This document shows positions 1-9,209 of a stretch of 64,000 nt of DNA, piece by piece (the first letter of the stretch is position 1; each line of letters starts with the position of its first letter). Origin of the DNA: Mycobacterium adipatum. GTDB lineage: Bacteria; Actinomycetota; Actinomycetes; Mycobacteriales; Mycobacteriaceae. A program made the translations under genes and the position numbers. The stretch spans positions 3,286,001-3,350,000 of the forward strand of contig NZ_CP015596.1 in NCBI RefSeq assembly GCF_001644575.1. The letters run 5' to 3'. Under the pieces are notes generated by a model. That model saw only the letters and a program-made list of their open reading frames with translations. It made no database searches and was not told the origin of the DNA.

Positions 1-778
1 CGACCATGCCGCTGATCTCGAATCGCATGGCGGCCACCGTGCCCTTGGCGATGACACCGGTGGCGACCGGGATATCTTCGGGCGCCGGTTCCAGTTCGTA
101 GTGCTCGGTGATCTCGTCGACCTCGACCCCGAGACCGGCGGCCAGCATCCGGATCGCTGTGCCCCACGCCGCGCCGAGGACTCCGGGCAGGAAGAGCATG
201 CCCGGCTGATCGAGGGGGTTGCCGAACCCCATCACGATGGACATCACCTCGGTGCCGTCGTAGGTGGCGTAGTCGGCGATCTCCATGGTCTTGATCTGAT
301 CGATGCGCTGGCAGGTACTGGCGATCGCAAACGGGATCAGGTCGGTGGCGAAACCCGGATCCACACCGGTGATGTACACGCTCGAATTGCCCTGTCGTGC
401 CGCCTCTTCGACTCGCGCGATGGCCTTGTCGGGCATCGCACCCCAGGGGAACTGCAGCCCGCCGGGCGCCGACCCGACCACGTTGATGCCGGCCGAGAGC
501 GCCGCGATCACGTCGCGGGTCGCCTCCACGGGGCGGGTGTCGCCCATCGCGCAGTACACCAGGCAGTCCGGCGCCGCGTCGATCGCCCCGTCGATACCCA
601 GCGTCGCGGTCACCCCGGTGACGGTGTCGAGTCCGGCGAGTTCCCCGGCATCGACACCGACCTTGGCCTCGGTGGACGTACCCACCGCGACGAGGTCGAA
701 GCGAGGGTCCCCGATGAGCTGGATCAGGGACAGCCGGCCACAGTTTCCGGTGCCGACGAGTGCCACGCGAATGGCCAT
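1..778 (-). CDS. NAD(P)-dependent amine dehydrogenase / dihydrodipicolinate reductase-like protein (C-terminus cut off by window)
   Basis: The reverse-strand frame is open from an ATG at 778 to the window edge (259 codons). An AAGGAGT ribosome binding site lies just upstream of the ATG. The N-terminus (MAIRVALVGTGNCG) is a Rossmann nucleotide-binding loop of the GxGxxG type. The rest resembles the DapB-like proteins annotated in actinobacteria as 2,4-diaminopentanoate dehydrogenase or NAD(P)H-dependent amine dehydrogenase. The true substrate is unknown. In mycobacteria such proteins are often found near steroid and lipid catabolism genes. It diverges from the SDR gene at 882, with a KstR-like palindrome in the 103-bp gap, so the two may be co-regulated. 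The family call is fairly secure; the function is inferred. Confidence 0.75.
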   Translation of the reverse strand, partial: MAIRVALVGTGNCGRLSLIQLIGDPRFDLVAVGTSTEAKVGVDAGELAGLDTVTGVTATLGIDGAIDAAPDCLVYCAMGDTRPVEATRDVIAALSAGINVVGSAPGGLQFPWGAMPDKAIARVEEAARQGNSSVYITGVDPGFATDLIPFAIASTCQRIDQIKTMEIADYATYDGTEVMSIVMGFGNPLDQPGMLFLPGVLGAAWGTAIRMLAAGLGVEVDEITEHYELEPAPEDIPVATGVIAKGTVAAMRFEISGMV

Positions 779-834
779 ACAGGACTCCTTGGGGTGTTTG
801 GTCTGATCGCAGTATGCGGGGGTCGCGGGCAAAT

Positions 835-848
835 TGGAACAGGTTCTA
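835..848. promoter_or_regulatory. Candidate KstR operator
   Basis: TGGAACAGGTTCTA matches the published mycobacterial KstR consensus TNNAACNNGTTNNA at every fixed position. It lies between two divergent oxidoreductase genes, 34 bp before the SDR start and 57 bp before the start of the minus-strand gene. KstR is the TetR-type repressor of cholesterol and steroid catabolism. Binding is inferred from sequence only. Confidence 0.6.
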
Positions 849-881
849 GTTGATTTCGACGTTGAGGTAGCCTGTCGCCTC

Positions 882-1625
882 ATGGGACGTGTGGACGGAA
901 AAGTTGTACTGATCAGCGGTGGCGCACAGGGGATGGGTGCCGCGCACGCCAAGATGCTCATCGACGAGGGCGCCAAGGTGGTCGTCGGCGACATCCTCGA
1001 CGAGAAGGGCGAGGCGCTGGCCGCCGAACTCGGCGACGCGGTGCGCTACATCCACCTCGATGTCACCGACGCCGACCAATGGGCCGCCGCGGTGAACCTC
1101 GCCGTCGAGACCTACGGCAGCCTCACCACGCTGGTCAACAACGCCGGCATCGTCGCGCTCGGCAAGATCGGCCAGTTCGATATGGCCAAATGGCAGAAGG
1201 TCATCGACGTCAACCTCACCGGAACCTTCCTGGGCATGCAGGCGGTCGTGGAACAGATGAAGGCCGCCGGCGGTGGCTCGATCATCAACGTGTCCTCGAT
1301 CGAGGGCCTGCGCGGCGCGCCCATGGTGCACCCGTACGTGGCGTCCAAGTGGGCGGTGCGCGGGTTGGCCAAGTCCGCGGCGATCGAACTCGGAAAGTTC
1401 AACATCCGGATCAACTCGCTGCACCCGGGCTTCATCCGGACCCCGATGACCAAACACTTCCCCGACGATATGGTGACCTCGCCGCTGGGCCGGCCGGGCC
1501 GCTCCGAGGAGGTCTCGACCTTCGTGGTGTTCCTGGCCAGCGACGAGTCGTCCTTCTCTACCGGCGCTGAGTTCGTGGTCGACGGTGGCCTGATCACCGA
1601 TGTGCCCCACAAGGATCTGTTCTAG
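882..1625 (+). CDS. SDR-family oxidoreductase, resembling 3-alpha/20-beta-hydroxysteroid dehydrogenase (FabG3, Rv2002)
   Basis: Classical short-chain dehydrogenase of 247 residues that interconverts an alcohol and a ketone using NAD(P)(H). Visible elements are the cofactor loop SGGAQGMG at residues 12-19, NNAG at 85-88, and the catalytic Ser138, Tyr151 and Lys155 (YVASK). Asp36 at the end of the second strand suggests preference for NAD over NADP. The C-terminal ASDESSFSTGAEFVVDGG block is typical of the family. It resembles M. tuberculosis Rv2002 throughout, including VNLTGTFLG and SSIEGL. The ATG at 882 is chosen over an in-frame upstream GTG at 834, because 834 would place the start before the KstR-like operator and the cofactor loop would be too far from the N-terminus. 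A steroid substrate is inferred from the homology and the operator. Confidence 0.85.
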   Translation: MGRVDGKVVLISGGAQGMGAAHAKMLIDEGAKVVVGDILDEKGEALAAELGDAVRYIHLDVTDADQWAAAVNLAVETYGSLTTLVNNAGIVALGKIGQFDMAKWQKVIDVNLTGTFLGMQAVVEQMKAAGGGSIINVSSIEGLRGAPMVHPYVASKWAVRGLAKSAAIELGKFNIRINSLHPGFIRTPMTKHFPDDMVTSPLGRPGRSEEVSTFVVFLASDESSFSTGAEFVVDGGLITDVPHKDLF

Positions 1626-1682
1626 GGGGCTGAAGGGAGCGACGCCATAGCGATACGGAGACGCTGGACCGCGCCGGTCTCT

Positions 1683-4373
1683 GTGTTCCTGGCGCTGGCG
1701 TTGCTACTGGTGTGCGCGGGCGATCACCCGCTGTTCATTCCCACGGATCCGCCACCGGTGACCGTCGAGCTGGACAGCGGCTGGACACTGGCGGCCTCGG
1801 GGCGCGTCGCCGACGCCGGTCCGCAGATCTCCGCTGCCGGCTATCTCGCGGCGGCACCCGTCTGGCACCGGGTGTCCCGGATGCCGGCCACCGTGCTGGA
1901 CGCGCTCCAGCAAGACGGCACCTACCAGAACGTCTATGCGGGAACGAATCTGCGCGACGCCGTTCCGCAGGACCTCTACCTGCAGGACTGGTGGTACCGC
2001 ACCACCTTCGAGGCACCCGCAGGCCATTCCACCTACCGGCTCGACTTTCCCGGTATCAACTACCGCGCCGAGGTGTGGCTCAACGGTGGCCTCGTCGCCG
2101 ACAGCTCGCAGCTGGTCGGCATGTATGTCGACCACGACGTCGACATCACCGACCACGTGGTCGCCGGCGGGTCGAACGTGCTGGCGGTCAAGGTCGTCCC
2201 GGAGCGCGCCATGCAGGATGTCGACGGGGTCGAACTGGCCGACAGTTGGTACGACTGGATCAACTCCCGCTACCTCGGCGTCCCGGGCAACTCTTTCGTC
2301 CCCGACCGCAACGCGGGCATCTTCAAACCCGTTTACCTATCGGCCTCCGGCGCGGTCGAGATCGGCGCCGCCACCGTCAACACCGATGTCCATCTGCCCG
2401 AGGCGGATTCCGCGCGGCTCAACGTTTACGTCACCGTGCGCAACAACTCCGCGCGCCCGGCACGCGGCACGATGCGCGCTGTCATCAGCCGGGCCGGTAA
2501 GCCCGATATCGGCGTCGAACAGACGGTGACGCTCGGTCCCGGCGAGCGCCGCGAACTCACCTTCGACCCGGGCCGGTTCGCAGCACTGGAGCTCGACCGG
2601 CCCGATCTGTGGTGGCCCTACACCCTGGGCGATCCGGCGCTGTATGACCTCAAGCTGGAGTTCTGGCAGCGCGATCACGTGATCGACAGCACCAGCACGC
2701 GTTTCGGAGTCCGGACGTTCCGCCAGCACCGGGACTCCGATGAACGGTTCCCCGGCAGCGGCGGCAACTTCTATCTCACCGTCAACGGCAGGGACTTCCC
2801 GGTGCGCGGGGCGGTCTACACTCCGGATCTGCTGTTCCGGGACGACCCTGGCCGCGAGGACGCGACCCTGGCCTACACCCGCGATCTCGGCCTGAACATG
2901 CTGCGGCTGGAATCCAAGATCCCGGGCGAACGATTCTTCGAGCGTGCCGACGAGCTCGGCATCCCGCTGATGGTGGGCTGGATGTGCTGCAACCAATGGG
3001 AGAAGTGGGAGCAGTGGGATGACGAAGACCGCGCCGTGGCGCTGGACAGTCTGCGTTCCCAGGCCCAGATGCTGCGCACCCACCCGTCGGTTGCCGTGTG
3101 GGCGAACGGAAGTGACGGACTGCCGCCGGAGCCCTTGCGTACCCAGTACCGCGCCGTCCTGCGGGATCTGCACTGGCAGAACGCGGTCGTCGACACGGTG
3201 TCCGCACAAGCACGCGAGGACTGGGACGGTATCCACATGGCGGGCCCGTACAGTTGGCGCGCGCCCGGCTACTGGTTGGCCGGTCGGTACCCGGCCACCA
3301 GAGGGGCAACCGCGGAACAAGGCGACAACGAGCACATCCCGCCGTATGCCAGTCTGCGGCAGTTCATCCCGCCCGATGCGCTGTGGCCGATCGGCGAAAC
3401 CTGGTACTTCCATGCCGGCTCCGATCCACGCAATGCCGTGTTGACCAGTGCCCAGCGGGTCATCAACCGACGGTACGGACCGTCCGCGGGAGCCGAGGAG
3501 TTTGCCCGCAAAGCCCAACTCGCACACTATGAGTCGACGCGTGCCCAGTTCGAGGCCTTTGCCGCAGACGGCTCGGCCGAACACAAGATGACGATGTACT
3601 GGATGCTCAACAGCCCGTGGCCGTCGTTCTTCGGTCACATCTTCGACTGGTATCTGCGCCCCGGCGGTGCCTACTTCGGCGCCAAGGCCGGACTGCGTCC
3701 GCTCTCGATGGTCTTCGATGCCTACGCCGGGGCCGACCACAGCGCGGCCGACATCACCGTGACCAACCAAAGCGCCTCCGATGCGGACGGTCTCACGGCG
3801 CGGGTCCGCGTCTACGACCTGCAGGGCCGGATCCGGGAAGACCGGACCGTGACCGATGTGGCGGTCCGCGCCGGCGATGCGCTCACCGTGGTGAGCCTGC
3901 CGCGGGTGGCGCGTGACTCACCGGTGTTCTTCGTGCGCTGCGAGTTGATCGCAGCGAACGGGGCCGTCGTCGCCGAGAACGTGTACTGGCAGTCCCAGCA
4001 GCGCGATGACGCGGGCGACCCGGCAGCCGATCGGCCGTTCGAGACTCGCCAGGTCAGCTGGGCCGACATGACAGCCCTGAACCGGATGCCCAGGGTGGCG
4101 CTGCAGCTCGGCGCCGAACGCAACCGGCACGGTGGGGTGACGGTGTTCCTGCGCAACCCGACCGGTCGCATCGCCTTCTTCGAGCGTGCCGAGATCCTGG
4201 CCGGCTCCGGGGGAGACGAGATCCTGCCGATCCGCTACAGCGACAACTATGTGACGGTGTTCCCCGGTGAAACAGTCGAGGTGTATGCCACCGTCCCCGC
4301 AGGTGGTCCCGAGCCCGGATGGGTGCGGGTCAGCGGTTACAACACGGCCGCGCAGGTCGTCCCGATCGGCTGA
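1683..4373 (+). CDS. Exported glycoside hydrolase family 2 protein, exo-beta-D-glucosaminidase-like
   Basis: About 896 residues from a GTG at 1683. The order is an N-terminal signal segment, a GH2 sugar-binding jelly-roll, an immunoglobulin-like domain, a TIM barrel and a C-terminal beta region. Blocks match Amycolatopsis CsxA-type exo-beta-D-glucosaminidases: GWMCCNQWE, HPSVAVWANGSD, KAQLAHYESTRAQFEAF and YWMLNSPWPSFF. By that comparison Asp478 (NGSD) aligns with the acid/base and Glu545 (TAEQGDN) with the nucleophile. The likely role is removal of terminal glucosamine or a related sugar outside the cell. Reading upstream in frame, an ATA at 1647 preceded by GAAGGGA would add an RRR-containing n-region typical of a signal peptide, so the real start may be upstream of the GTG. 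It follows the SDR gene closely and may be co-transcribed. Substrate is not certain. Confidence 0.8.
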   Translation: MFLALALLLVCAGDHPLFIPTDPPPVTVELDSGWTLAASGRVADAGPQISAAGYLAAAPVWHRVSRMPATVLDALQQDGTYQNVYAGTNLRDAVPQDLYLQDWWYRTTFEAPAGHSTYRLDFPGINYRAEVWLNGGLVADSSQLVGMYVDHDVDITDHVVAGGSNVLAVKVVPERAMQDVDGVELADSWYDWINSRYLGVPGNSFVPDRNAGIFKPVYLSASGAVEIGAATVNTDVHLPEADSARLNVYVTVRNNSARPARGTMRAVISRAGKPDIGVEQTVTLGPGERRELTFDPGRFAALELDRPDLWWPYTLGDPALYDLKLEFWQRDHVIDSTSTRFGVRTFRQHRDSDERFPGSGGNFYLTVNGRDFPVRGAVYTPDLLFRDDPGREDATLAYTRDLGLNMLRLESKIPGERFFERADELGIPLMVGWMCCNQWEKWEQWDDEDRAVALDSLRSQAQMLRTHPSVAVWANGSDGLPPEPLRTQYRAVLRDLHWQNAVVDTVSAQAREDWDGIHMAGPYSWRAPGYWLAGRYPATRGATAEQGDNEHIPPYASLRQFIPPDALWPIGETWYFHAGSDPRNAVLTSAQRVINRRYGPSAGAEEFARKAQLAHYESTRAQFEAFAADGSAEHKMTMYWMLNSPWPSFFGHIFDWYLRPGGAYFGAKAGLRPLSMVFDAYAGADHSAADITVTNQSASDADGLTARVRVYDLQGRIREDRTVTDVAVRAGDALTVVSLPRVARDSPVFFVRCELIAANGAVVAENVYWQSQQRDDAGDPAADRPFETRQVSWADMTALNRMPRVALQLGAERNRHGGVTVFLRNPTGRIAFFERAEILAGSGGDEILPIRYSDNYVTVFPGETVEVYATVPAGGPEPGWVRVSGYNTAAQVVPIG

Positions 4374-4412
4374 CTGACATGATGGGGGCATACCACCACG
4401 GGAGGAATGACG

Positions 4413-4637
4413 ATGGCCGACGCAACCGAACGGCAGGCGCTTGCCGAGATGACCGAGGAACGCGGGTGGACCCGGCGGGTCACCGACCGCGTCGACATCT
4501 ACCTGCGGGGAGCCGCGCGCATCCGGGTGATCTGGCAGGGCGAGGAGGCCATCAGCGGGGGATCGCGCTACCACGACGACGGTATGGAGCAGTACACCCG
4601 TGATCTGGCGACGGTGAAGGGCTGGCTGACGCACTGA
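4413..4637 (+). CDS. Small conserved hypothetical protein
   Basis: A 74-residue soluble protein with mixed charge, no signal peptide and no membrane segment. Two ATG codons are possible, at 4407 and 4413. GGAGG at 4401-4405 is well spaced (7 nt) for 4413 and too close for 4407, so 4413 is chosen. It ends with VKGWLTH and lies 25 bp upstream of cinA, so it may be expressed with it. I do not recognise a named family. Confidence 0.7.
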   Translation: MADATERQALAEMTEERGWTRRVTDRVDIYLRGAARIRVIWQGEEAISGGSRYHDDGMEQYTRDLATVKGWLTH

Positions 4638-4662
4638 CGGCGGCGCTGCTTAGGCTCAGACC

Positions 4663-5937
4663 ATGACTGTGCGCGCGGCGATCGTGGTGACCGGAACCGA
4701 GGTGCTGACCGGGCGCATCCAGGATCTCAACGGGCCCTGGCTCGCCGACCGGCTGCTGGAACTGGGCGTGGAGTTGGCCTATGTCACCCAGTGCGGCGAC
4801 CGCGCCGACGATATCGAGGCTCAGCTGCGCTTCCTGGCCGCCGAGGGTGTCGACCTGATCATCACCAGCGGTGGTCTGGGCCCGACCGCCGACGACCTGA
4901 CGGTGGCGACCGTGGCCCGTTTCGCCGGTCGCGAACTGGTACTCGACGGCCCCCTCGAGGCCCGCATCGCCGAGATCCTGCGCACCCTGCTGGCCGGCCG
5001 CAGCGGAGTCGATTTCGAGGCCGTGATGGCCGCCAACCGCAAGCAGGCGATGGTGCCCGCCGGTGCGCAGATTCTCGATCCCGTCGGGACCGCTCCCGGC
5101 GTCGTCGTGCCCGGGTCGCCGACGATCGTCGTGCTCCCGGGACCGCCGCGCGAACTGCAGCCGATGTGGTCGCGTGCCGTCGAGACGGCCGGTGTCCAAC
5201 AGGCGATCGCCGGGCGCACCGAGTACCGCCAGGAGACGGTGCGGATGTTCGGTCTCGCCGAGTCCGGACTGGCGGAGACGTTGCGGGAAGCCGAATCCGG
5301 CATCGACGGCTTTGCCGAACTCGAGGTGACCACCTGCCTTCGCCGCGGCGAACTGGAGATCGTCACCCGCTACGAGCCGCAGGCCGCCGGCGCGTACGCC
5401 GCGCTGGTCGACCTGCTGCGGTCGCGCTATCCGCGCGAACTCTTCTCCGAGGACGGCGCACTGATCGACGACCAGGTCGCCGCGCTGCTGGCCGGGCGCC
5501 GGTTCGCAACCGCGGAATCCTGCACGGCGGGACTGCTGGCCGCGCGGCTGGCGGACCGGGCGGGATCGTCGGCGTATCTGGCCGGTGGAGTGGTGTCCTA
5601 CTCCAACGCGGCCAAGGTGTCGCTGCTCGGGGTGGACGCCGCGCTGATCGCCGAGTACGGGGCGGTGTCGGAGCCGGTGGCGCGGGCCATGGCCGAGGGC
5701 GCGCTGGCCCGGTTCGACGCCGACACCGCGGTCGGGATCACCGGTATCGCGGGTCCGGGTGGCGGTTCGGCGGAAAAGCCGGTCGGCACCGTGTGTTTCA
5801 GTGTGGCAGTCAGCGGCCGGCCGACACTGGCACACACGCTACGGATACCCGGTGACCGCAGCGACGTGCGGGAGCGCTCGACCACGGTGGCGATGCACCT
5901 GCTGCGCAGCGAGCTGTTGGCACTGTCGGCGGGTTAG
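4663..5937 (+). CDS. cinA: CinA-like protein (competence/damage-inducible, NMN amidohydrolase family)
   Basis: 424 residues with the two expected parts. Residues 1 to about 170 form a MoCF/MoaB-like domain with [13 protein letters not shown] and [11 protein letters not shown]. The C-terminal CinA deamidase domain begins near residue 260, with [20 protein letters not shown] and [12 protein letters not shown]. In characterised members the C-terminal domain hydrolyses nicotinamide mononucleotide, and the N-terminal domain acts on ADP-ribose. The length matches the family (M. tuberculosis Rv1901 is about 430). The stop overlaps the stop of the convergent LLM gene by a few bases. Confidence 0.95.
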   Translation: MTVRAAIVVTGTEVLTGRIQDLNGPWLADRLLELGVELAYVTQCGDRADDIEAQLRFLAAEGVDLIITSGGLGPTADDLTVATVARFAGRELVLDGPLEARIAEILRTLLAGRSGVDFEAVMAANRKQAMVPAGAQILDPVGTAPGVVVPGSPTIVVLPGPPRELQPMWSRAVETAGVQQAIAGRTEYRQETVRMFGLAESGLAETLREAESGIDGFAELEVTTCLRRGELEIVTRYEPQAAGAYAALVDLLRSRYPRELFSEDGALIDDQVAALLAGRRFATAESCTAGLLAARLADRAGSSAYLAGGVVSYSNAAKVSLLGVDAALIAEYGAVSEPVARAMAEGALARFDADTAVGITGIAGPGGGSAEKPVGTVCFSVAVSGRPTLAHTLRIPGDRSDVRERSTTVAMHLLRSELLALSAG

Positions 5938-6872
5938 CGCGAGAACTCGGAAATGACCTCACCGGCAAGGAGTTCCAGAGTCCGGTCGGAGGCGCGGTCG
6001 TGGGTGAACAACACCACCTGGCCGAAACCGAGGTCCTGCCAATGCCGCAGCCGCTCGACGATCCTCGGCGCGGTACCGATCAGGCCGCCCTCGGTGAGGC
6101 CGAAACCGGGTCCACCGAAGCGCTTCTCGGCGAACTCGCGGACTTTCGGCAGCGACTGTTCGTCCGGGGACAACGCCATCACCGCCTCCACCGACATCAC
6201 GATGGTGGCCGGATCGCGTCCGATATCGGCGCAGAGGGTCCGCAGCACCGACTGCTTGTGCTCCAGTTCGCCGAGCGCATAGGTGGGCACGTTCCAGACA
6301 TCGGCGTAGCGCGCGACCAGCGGCAACGTGTACTTTTCGCCGACCCCGCCGACCACGATGGGTGGTCGCGGCTGCTGGACGGCGCCGGGCCGGATGGGCA
6401 GATCGTGCACGGTGTAATGCGCGCCGCTGAAGTCGACGGTGCCGGTGCCGAACGCCTGGGTCAGGATCTCCAAGGTTTCGGCGAGTCGTTGCGACCGCGT
6501 CGCGAACGAGCCCCAATCCAGCCCCGTCCGCCGGTGCTCGTCCTCGATCGACCCGCTGCCGATACCCAGTTGCAGCCGGCCCGCCGATATCTGATCGAGT
6601 GTGGTCGCCATCTTCGCGAGCACCGCCGGGTGGCGGAACTGGTTGCACAGCACCATGTGCCCGACGCGTAGCCGTTCGGTGCGGGCCAGCAGCGCGGTGG
6701 CAAGTGTCCACGCCTCCAGCGAATCGATCTCGGGCATCCCGGGGCCGTACAGATGGTCGTACAGCCACAGCGACCCGATGCCCAGTTCTTCGCAGCGCAC
6801 CGCTCGATGCAGCACGTCGGCATAGGAGAACCCCATCTGGGGCACGTACACGCCGATATCGAGGGCAGCCAC
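5934..6872 (-). CDS. LLM-class (luciferase-like) flavin/F420-dependent oxidoreductase
   Basis: 312 residues starting at a GTG ([17 protein letters not shown]). It has the bacterial luciferase-like TIM-barrel signatures [20 protein letters not shown] and [13 protein letters not shown]. In mycobacteria most of these enzymes use F420 rather than FMN for hydride transfer, but the cofactor cannot be read with certainty here. It is the last gene of a three-gene minus-strand run, 7 bp after a second LLM gene. Its 3' end overlaps cinA. The substrate is unknown. Confidence 0.88.
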   Translation of the reverse strand: MAALDIGVYVPQMGFSYADVLHRAVRCEELGIGSLWLYDHLYGPGMPEIDSLEAWTLATALLARTERLRVGHMVLCNQFRHPAVLAKMATTLDQISAGRLQLGIGSGSIEDEHRRTGLDWGSFATRSQRLAETLEILTQAFGTGTVDFSGAHYTVHDLPIRPGAVQQPRPPIVVGGVGEKYTLPLVARYADVWNVPTYALGELEHKQSVLRTLCADIGRDPATIVMSVEAVMALSPDEQSLPKVREFAEKRFGGPGFGLTEGGLIGTAPRIVERLRHWQDLGFGQVVLFTHDRASDRTLELLAGEVISEFSR

Positions 6873-6879
6873 CGGGGGA

Positions 6880-7740
6880 TCAGTTCAAGACGGGTGCCAG
6901 CCGGCGCCATTGCGGCAGCGGCAGCGCCGAGGGGTCTGCATCGAGGATCTGAACGCACACGTGGTCGGCGCCGGCGGCCTTGTGCTCGTCGACGCGCGCC
7001 AGGATCGCTTCTTCGTTGCCCCACACCACGATCGCATCGACCAGGCGATCGCTGATCGAGGCCACCTCGTCTTCGGTGAAGCCGGTGCGCAGCAGGTTGT
7101 TGGCGTAGTTCGGCAACTGCAGGTAGCTGCGCAAGAAGTTCCGGCCGATCTTGCGGGCCGCGTCGGCGTCCGTACTGAGGATCGCGGCCTGCTCGGGCAA
7201 CAGCAACGGTCCGTCGCCGAGGCGCTCCCGGGCGGTGGCCGTGTGCTCGGGGGTGACCAGATAGGGGTGTGCGCCGCGCGACCGGTCGGCAGCCAGGCGC
7301 AGCATCTTCGGTCCCAGCGCGGCGAGTACCCGGTCCGCCGCGGCGACGGGCTGCTCGGCGCTGTCCAGCCCGTCCAGAAAAGCCGCGGTGGCGGCCAGCG
7401 GTTTGCGGTAGGTGCCCGGTGCCTTGGAATCGATCAGTGGCGCGTGGCTGACGCCGATGCCCAACAGGAATCGCCGGCCGTGGGCCGCGGTCAGCCGTGC
7501 GTGGGCGGCCGCGACCTCGGCGGGCTCATGCATCCACAGGTTCAGGATGCCGGTGGCGATGGTGGCCGTCTTGGTGGCGTTCAGCAGGTTCTCGACCGAG
7601 TCGAGCACCGGTCCGCCGACATCGGGGATCCACAGGGCGGTGTAGCCGAGCTCCTCCAATTCGGCCGCGGCCTCGGCGGCCCGGCCGGCGTCGCCGTAGC
7701 GCAGCGGGGCGCTCCAGATTCCGGTCCCTGAAAGTTCCAC
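6880..7740 (-). CDS. LLM-class F420-dependent oxidoreductase (TIGR03620-like)
   Basis: 286 residues. The start is the GTG at 7740, preceded by AAAGGAG at ideal spacing; the longer frame up to 7938 runs into the upstream hydrolase gene and is rejected. Sequence blocks such as ELEELGYTALWIPDVGG, ATGILNLWMHEP and RFLLGIGVSHAPLI resemble the actinobacterial TIGR03620 group of F420-type LLM oxidoreductases. Its ribosome binding site overlaps the stop of the upstream alpha/beta hydrolase, which suggests translational coupling. Reaction partner unknown. Confidence 0.85.
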   Translation of the reverse strand: MELSGTGIWSAPLRYGDAGRAAEAAAELEELGYTALWIPDVGGPVLDSVENLLNATKTATIATGILNLWMHEPAEVAAAHARLTAAHGRRFLLGIGVSHAPLIDSKAPGTYRKPLAATAAFLDGLDSAEQPVAAADRVLAALGPKMLRLAADRSRGAHPYLVTPEHTATARERLGDGPLLLPEQAAILSTDADAARKIGRNFLRSYLQLPNYANNLLRTGFTEDEVASISDRLVDAIVVWGNEEAILARVDEHKAAGADHVCVQILDADPSALPLPQWRRLAPVLN

Positions 7741-7754
7741 GTGCCGAACTCCTT

Positions 7755-8675
7755 TCAGCGGGAGCCGCGGCCGTCGCGATCCCAGATGTCTTGCATGGTA
7801 CGGAGGATGTCCTCGGCGCAGCCGAGCCCCCCGAGGTGGCTCTCGCCGGGCAACACCGTCATCTCGGCGTCCGGCAGCCGCGCCACCACGTGCGCGCCGT
7901 GCGCGAACGGGACGATGTGGTCCTTGTCGCCGTGCCACCAGTGGACCGGGACCTTCACCTCGTCGAGGCGGAATCCCCAGTCCCGGACAAAGTCGATGAT
8001 GTCGTAGAACGGCGCTGCGAGCTGTTTGCGGCCGCCGTTGAGCAGGTCGTCGAGGAACATCGCCTTGAACTCGGGGCGTGCCAGGAGGCGGCGGTCACCC
8101 TCCGGGGAGATCCGGGCGTAGATCTCCAACGCCGGTGAGCCCAGCGGTGCGATGAGCTTGATCAAGGTGGCGGCGGCGACCCGGATCGGGGCGCCGGCCA
8201 GTTCGAGTACGGGCGCCACCGTGGAGCCGAGGTTCATCAGACCACTGGCGATGCCGTCGGTCCCGACGTAGGGGGCGACACCGCCGAGCACGCCGGCGGC
8301 GACCACCCGATCGGGCATCGCGGCCGCGGCGGCCAACGTGTACGGTCCACCGCCGGAGAGCCCGATGACGGCGAAATTGTCGATCCCGAGCGTGTCGGCG
8401 ATGATGCGCAGGTCCTCGGCGAAAGCCAGCACGTTCGGGTACTGGTGCGGTGTCGAGGAGCCGATACCCGGGCGGTCCACACCGATCAGCCGGATCTTCT
8501 CCAGCTCGGCATAGGCCCGTGCCTCGGCGGGAATTTGCCGGCGCGCACCGGGGGTGCCGTGCAACCAGAAGATCGCCCGGCCCTGCGGGTCACCGAACTC
8601 GGCGAATCCGAGTTGGCGGTCGGTGCTGACGGCGACGTTGCCCTCGAGCTTGGGGCGCGCGATGGGAGGAACCAT
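7755..8675 (-). CDS. Alpha/beta hydrolase
   Basis: About 306 residues from the ATG at 8675 (a TTG at 8681 is also in frame). It has the alpha/beta-hydrolase fold elements: oxyanion strand WLHGTPGARR, nucleophile elbow GLSGGGPY (Ser in the middle), Asp in WHGDKDHIVPF and a late His in GESHLGG. It probably hydrolyses an ester or another acyl bond. It is the first gene of the operon with two LLM oxidoreductases, and the next gene starts 14 bp after its stop. No signal peptide is visible, so it is probably cytoplasmic. Confidence 0.88.
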   Translation of the reverse strand: MVPPIARPKLEGNVAVSTDRQLGFAEFGDPQGRAIFWLHGTPGARRQIPAEARAYAELEKIRLIGVDRPGIGSSTPHQYPNVLAFAEDLRIIADTLGIDNFAVIGLSGGGPYTLAAAAAMPDRVVAAGVLGGVAPYVGTDGIASGLMNLGSTVAPVLELAGAPIRVAAATLIKLIAPLGSPALEIYARISPEGDRRLLARPEFKAMFLDDLLNGGRKQLAAPFYDIIDFVRDWGFRLDEVKVPVHWWHGDKDHIVPFAHGAHVVARLPDAEMTVLPGESHLGGLGCAEDILRTMQDIWDRDGRGSR

Positions 8676-8798
8676 CGGCAAAGTGTGTCATGGATTACAG
8701 GCGCGCAATATTGTGCCCTCCGCACGTGCGCGCGGTCGTCGTGGAAGGGTCGGGTGCACGCACATCGATGTGCCGGCTTGCGCTCGAGGAGGACACCC

Positions 8799-9179
8799 AT
8801 GGACGATTCCATCGATCGCGCCGCTGTCGCGCTGGCGTTCTCGACGCACCGATTCGAGGAGTCGCTGCCCCATCTCGCCAGGGACGTCCGGTGGACGATC
8901 GTGGGCTATCTGGTGCTCGAGGGTGCCGACGCCGTCATCCGCACCTGCAGCGAAACTCGGGAGAGCTTGGCCGACACCGAGACCAGCTTGCTGCGTTGTG
9001 TGGTGGCGGGGCAGGGCGACGTGGTGGCGGTGGACACCGTGGCCCGCTACAGCGGACCCAACGGTGTGACCGCTGTGGCCGGCTGCGACATCGTCGAGTT
9101 CACCGGCACCCGGATCAGCGCGATCACGTCCTACGCCGTGCAGGTCGACCCCGAATGCGCCGGGGCGCCACCACGGTAG
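8799..9179 (+). CDS. SnoaL/NTF2-like small protein
   Basis: 126 residues from an ATG with a strong GAGGAGG site about 7 nt upstream. The alternating hydrophobic strands (RWTIVGYLVLEGADAVI, VVAVDTVARY, CDIVEFTGTRISAITSYAV) match the cone-shaped SnoaL-like/NTF2 fold used by small isomerases, cyclases and binding proteins. The longer upstream frame is not supported. It stands alone between divergent and convergent neighbours. Function unknown. Confidence 0.7.
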   Translation: MDDSIDRAAVALAFSTHRFEESLPHLARDVRWTIVGYLVLEGADAVIRTCSETRESLADTETSLLRCVVAGQGDVVAVDTVARYSGPNGVTAVAGCDIVEFTGTRISAITSYAVQVDPECAGAPPR

Positions 9180-9209
9180 GCGATGACCCGGGGCCGGTGA
9201 GTGCGCGTG

